Translations under genes and position numbers: made by a program
The notes under the pieces: model-generated
Database searches by the model: none
Told to the model about the DNA's origin: nothing
The model's input: the letters and a program-made list of their open reading frames with translations, nothing else
Origin: Chelydra serpentina
Lineage: Eukaryota > Chordata > Testudines > Chelydridae
DNA length: 64,000 bases
Direction: 5' to 3'
NCBI GenBank assembly: GCA_037349315.1
Contig: JBAIAC010000006.1
Location: 55,920,501-55,984,500 of the forward strand
Shown: piece after piece, positions 62,674 to 64,000 of the stretch
How positions within the stretch are numbered: the stretch's first letter is position 1
Layout of the letters: every line of letters begins with the position of its first letter

Positions 62674-63340
62674 TGTGATGGGGTGTTTACCAACCTGCAT
62701 GGCTGGAAAGGGTTAATGCAGATTGAGAAGAGGGCTAATTAATCTGAGGGGCTACAGCTGCGGGGAATCAAGAGGCTAAATAATCCCCAGAGTGAGGGAG
62801 ACTGGCTGAAGAGGAACAAGCTGGACTGGACTTATAAAAGCAAGAAATTGGCAGCAGAAGGGAAGGGGGACTGCTGGGAAATAGGCAGCAGTCACTCCTG
62901 GAGTGAAGGGATGAGTGTTTGGAGGCTGAATAGCCAAGAAGCCTGCAGTTGCTCGCTGGGAGGAGGTATTTAGGAAGCAGCAAACACAGGGATGGAGTGC
63001 CACATGGAAAGGAAAGGGCTCAGGGAAAGGCAGTAAGGTCTAACAGGGAATTGACCTTGACTGCTGGCTAGAGCCATCCCTGAGCCAGAACCTGGAGCAG
63101 CAGGCAGGTCTAGGTTCCCCTGTCAGCCACTGAAGTGTCACTTTGTCAGTGAGTGAGAAGACTGCCCAGGATTGTTGAAGGAAGACTTAGATACCCCTCC
63201 CCGTACTCCAGGGTGCCATCTGATGTATTGGGGTACCACTGAGCCCACCTGCTCCACCAACCTGGGCTTCCTTACACTGTCCTGCGGAGCCAGGCCCTCA
63301 AGCGTCCTCCAGCGCGCACACAGGTAGGGACATACCCAGC
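62674..63340 (+). other. LTR-like repeat
   Basis: Opens TGTGATGGGGTGTTTACC, has a TATA-like GGACTTATAAAAGC (about 62827-62840), and is GC-richer than its surroundings. The right boundary and target duplication are unclear. The opening resembles the LTR candidate at 29389. Confidence 0.4.
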
Positions 63341-64000
63341 TGCAGAAAGACAGACACTGAAATCAGCTCTGCATTGGAAGGCTTCAGCTAAGGAATTTCC
63401 CAGCATTCAAGTGCACACCCCGTCTGAAGTGTAAACCCAAAATTGTATCACCTTGTGCTGTACAGAGAACTATGCAGCATAAGCTCATGACATTCGCTCC
63501 CTCGCTCAATGTGGAGGAGATATGCACAGCTTCCATTCATGAATTCCACAAACTGACTTTAGAGAAAACAAAAACAAGTTTATTCACTACAAAGGATAGA
63601 TTTTTTTGAGTGATCATTATAAGGGATAGCAAACAGATCAAAGCAGATTACTGAGCAAATAGAACAAACACGCAAACTAAGCTTAATACACTAAAAGTGG
63701 TTACAAGCAGTAATTTTTCACCCTAAATGTCATTATAAGAAGATCGCAGAAGTTCTTAAAGGCAAGCTGCTCTTGCTTGTAGCTTAAAACTCCAGGTATT
63801 TCTTTCACAGGCCAGACACCTTCCCAGTCTGGGCTCAGTTCTCCCCTTCCCCATGTCTTTGTTTCTTAGATGTTTCAAGTAGTCATCCTGGGCGCGGATT
63901 TAGCGAAGAATGAACCCTGATGAAGTCACTTCTTGGCCTTAAATAGATTTTACATACGATGGGAACCCTTTGTTTTTCAGTGTGGTTCCCTCCTCTCCTG
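63341..64000. other. Repeat-like sequence, unassigned
   Basis: The style (AAACAAAAACAAGTTTATTC, then AGCAAACAGATCAAAGCAGA) is that of an abundant turtle interspersed repeat as I remember it, but no ends or coding motifs are visible, and it runs off the window. Confidence 0.35.

Noticed and set aside
1..64000. CRISPR arrays, bacterial operons, ribosome-binding sites
   Set aside because: None seen; composition and repeat content are those of a vertebrate genome.

Overview
This window reads as repeat-rich intergenic (or intronic) DNA from a reptile, most probably a turtle. The evidence is several CR1 LINE copies with the typical 8-bp 3' repeat tails, two tRNA-derived SINEs of the turtle Cry-I type (one with a CR1-like 3' tail), many non-autonomous hAT elements with 8-bp target-site duplications, and an apparently complete DIRS retrotransposon. 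I recognise no host protein-coding exon, rRNA or functional tRNA. Almost every long open frame belongs to a transposable element.

Layout. 1-9266: mostly anonymous AT-rich DNA with a 432-bp fold-back hAT element (1616-2047), an old CR1 tail, and a 174-bp sequence duplicated at 7594 and 8580. 9267-10683: a palindromic hAT transposon carrying two transposase C-termini in opposite orientation. 13.5-17.75 kb: MITEs, an old CR1, a LINE reverse transcriptase of another family with a C-terminal zinc finger (15854-16925, minus), and a Ty3/Gypsy integrase relic (17440-17750, minus). 22.6-30.1 kb: a small hAT element, old CR1 pieces, LTR-like blocks, and a nested LINE stack in which an older LINE endonuclease is split by a 3.1-kb CR1 that is itself split by another CR1 tail. 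32018-38700: the DIRS element, the centrepiece. It has inverted terminal repeats, gag with a zinc-knuckle-like N-terminus and an RS-repeat domain, RT/RNase H plus a methyltransferase-like tail, a tyrosine recombinase with all four core residues checked, and an internal complementary region that exactly matches both termini joined head to tail. 38.8-50.6 kb: an LTR-like repeat, four hAT-type MITEs (three with perfect 8-bp duplications), and CR1 pieces. 51052-52806: a Cry-I-like SINE split by a CR1 with a 482-codon open RT frame. 52.86-54.4 kb: a palindromic repeat containing a decayed hammerhead-ribozyme fold, and a Tigger-like MITE nested in another MITE. 55.0-59.4 kb: a LINE ORF1 esterase relic, a SINE with a CR1-type tail, a third CR1, and a SINE whose first ~110 nt derive from 7SL (SRP) RNA, flanked by an 11-bp duplication; a truncated relative lies at 55.03 kb. 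59.4-64 kb: AT-rich DNA, an old CR1 tail and LTR-like sequence.

Functional logic. CR1 supplies the reverse transcriptase that probably mobilises the SINE at 56968, which copies its tail. The DIRS copy has all its own parts and looks recent. The hAT and Tigger pieces depend on transposases encoded elsewhere. Family names come from recognising motifs and remembered repeat sequences; no database search was run.
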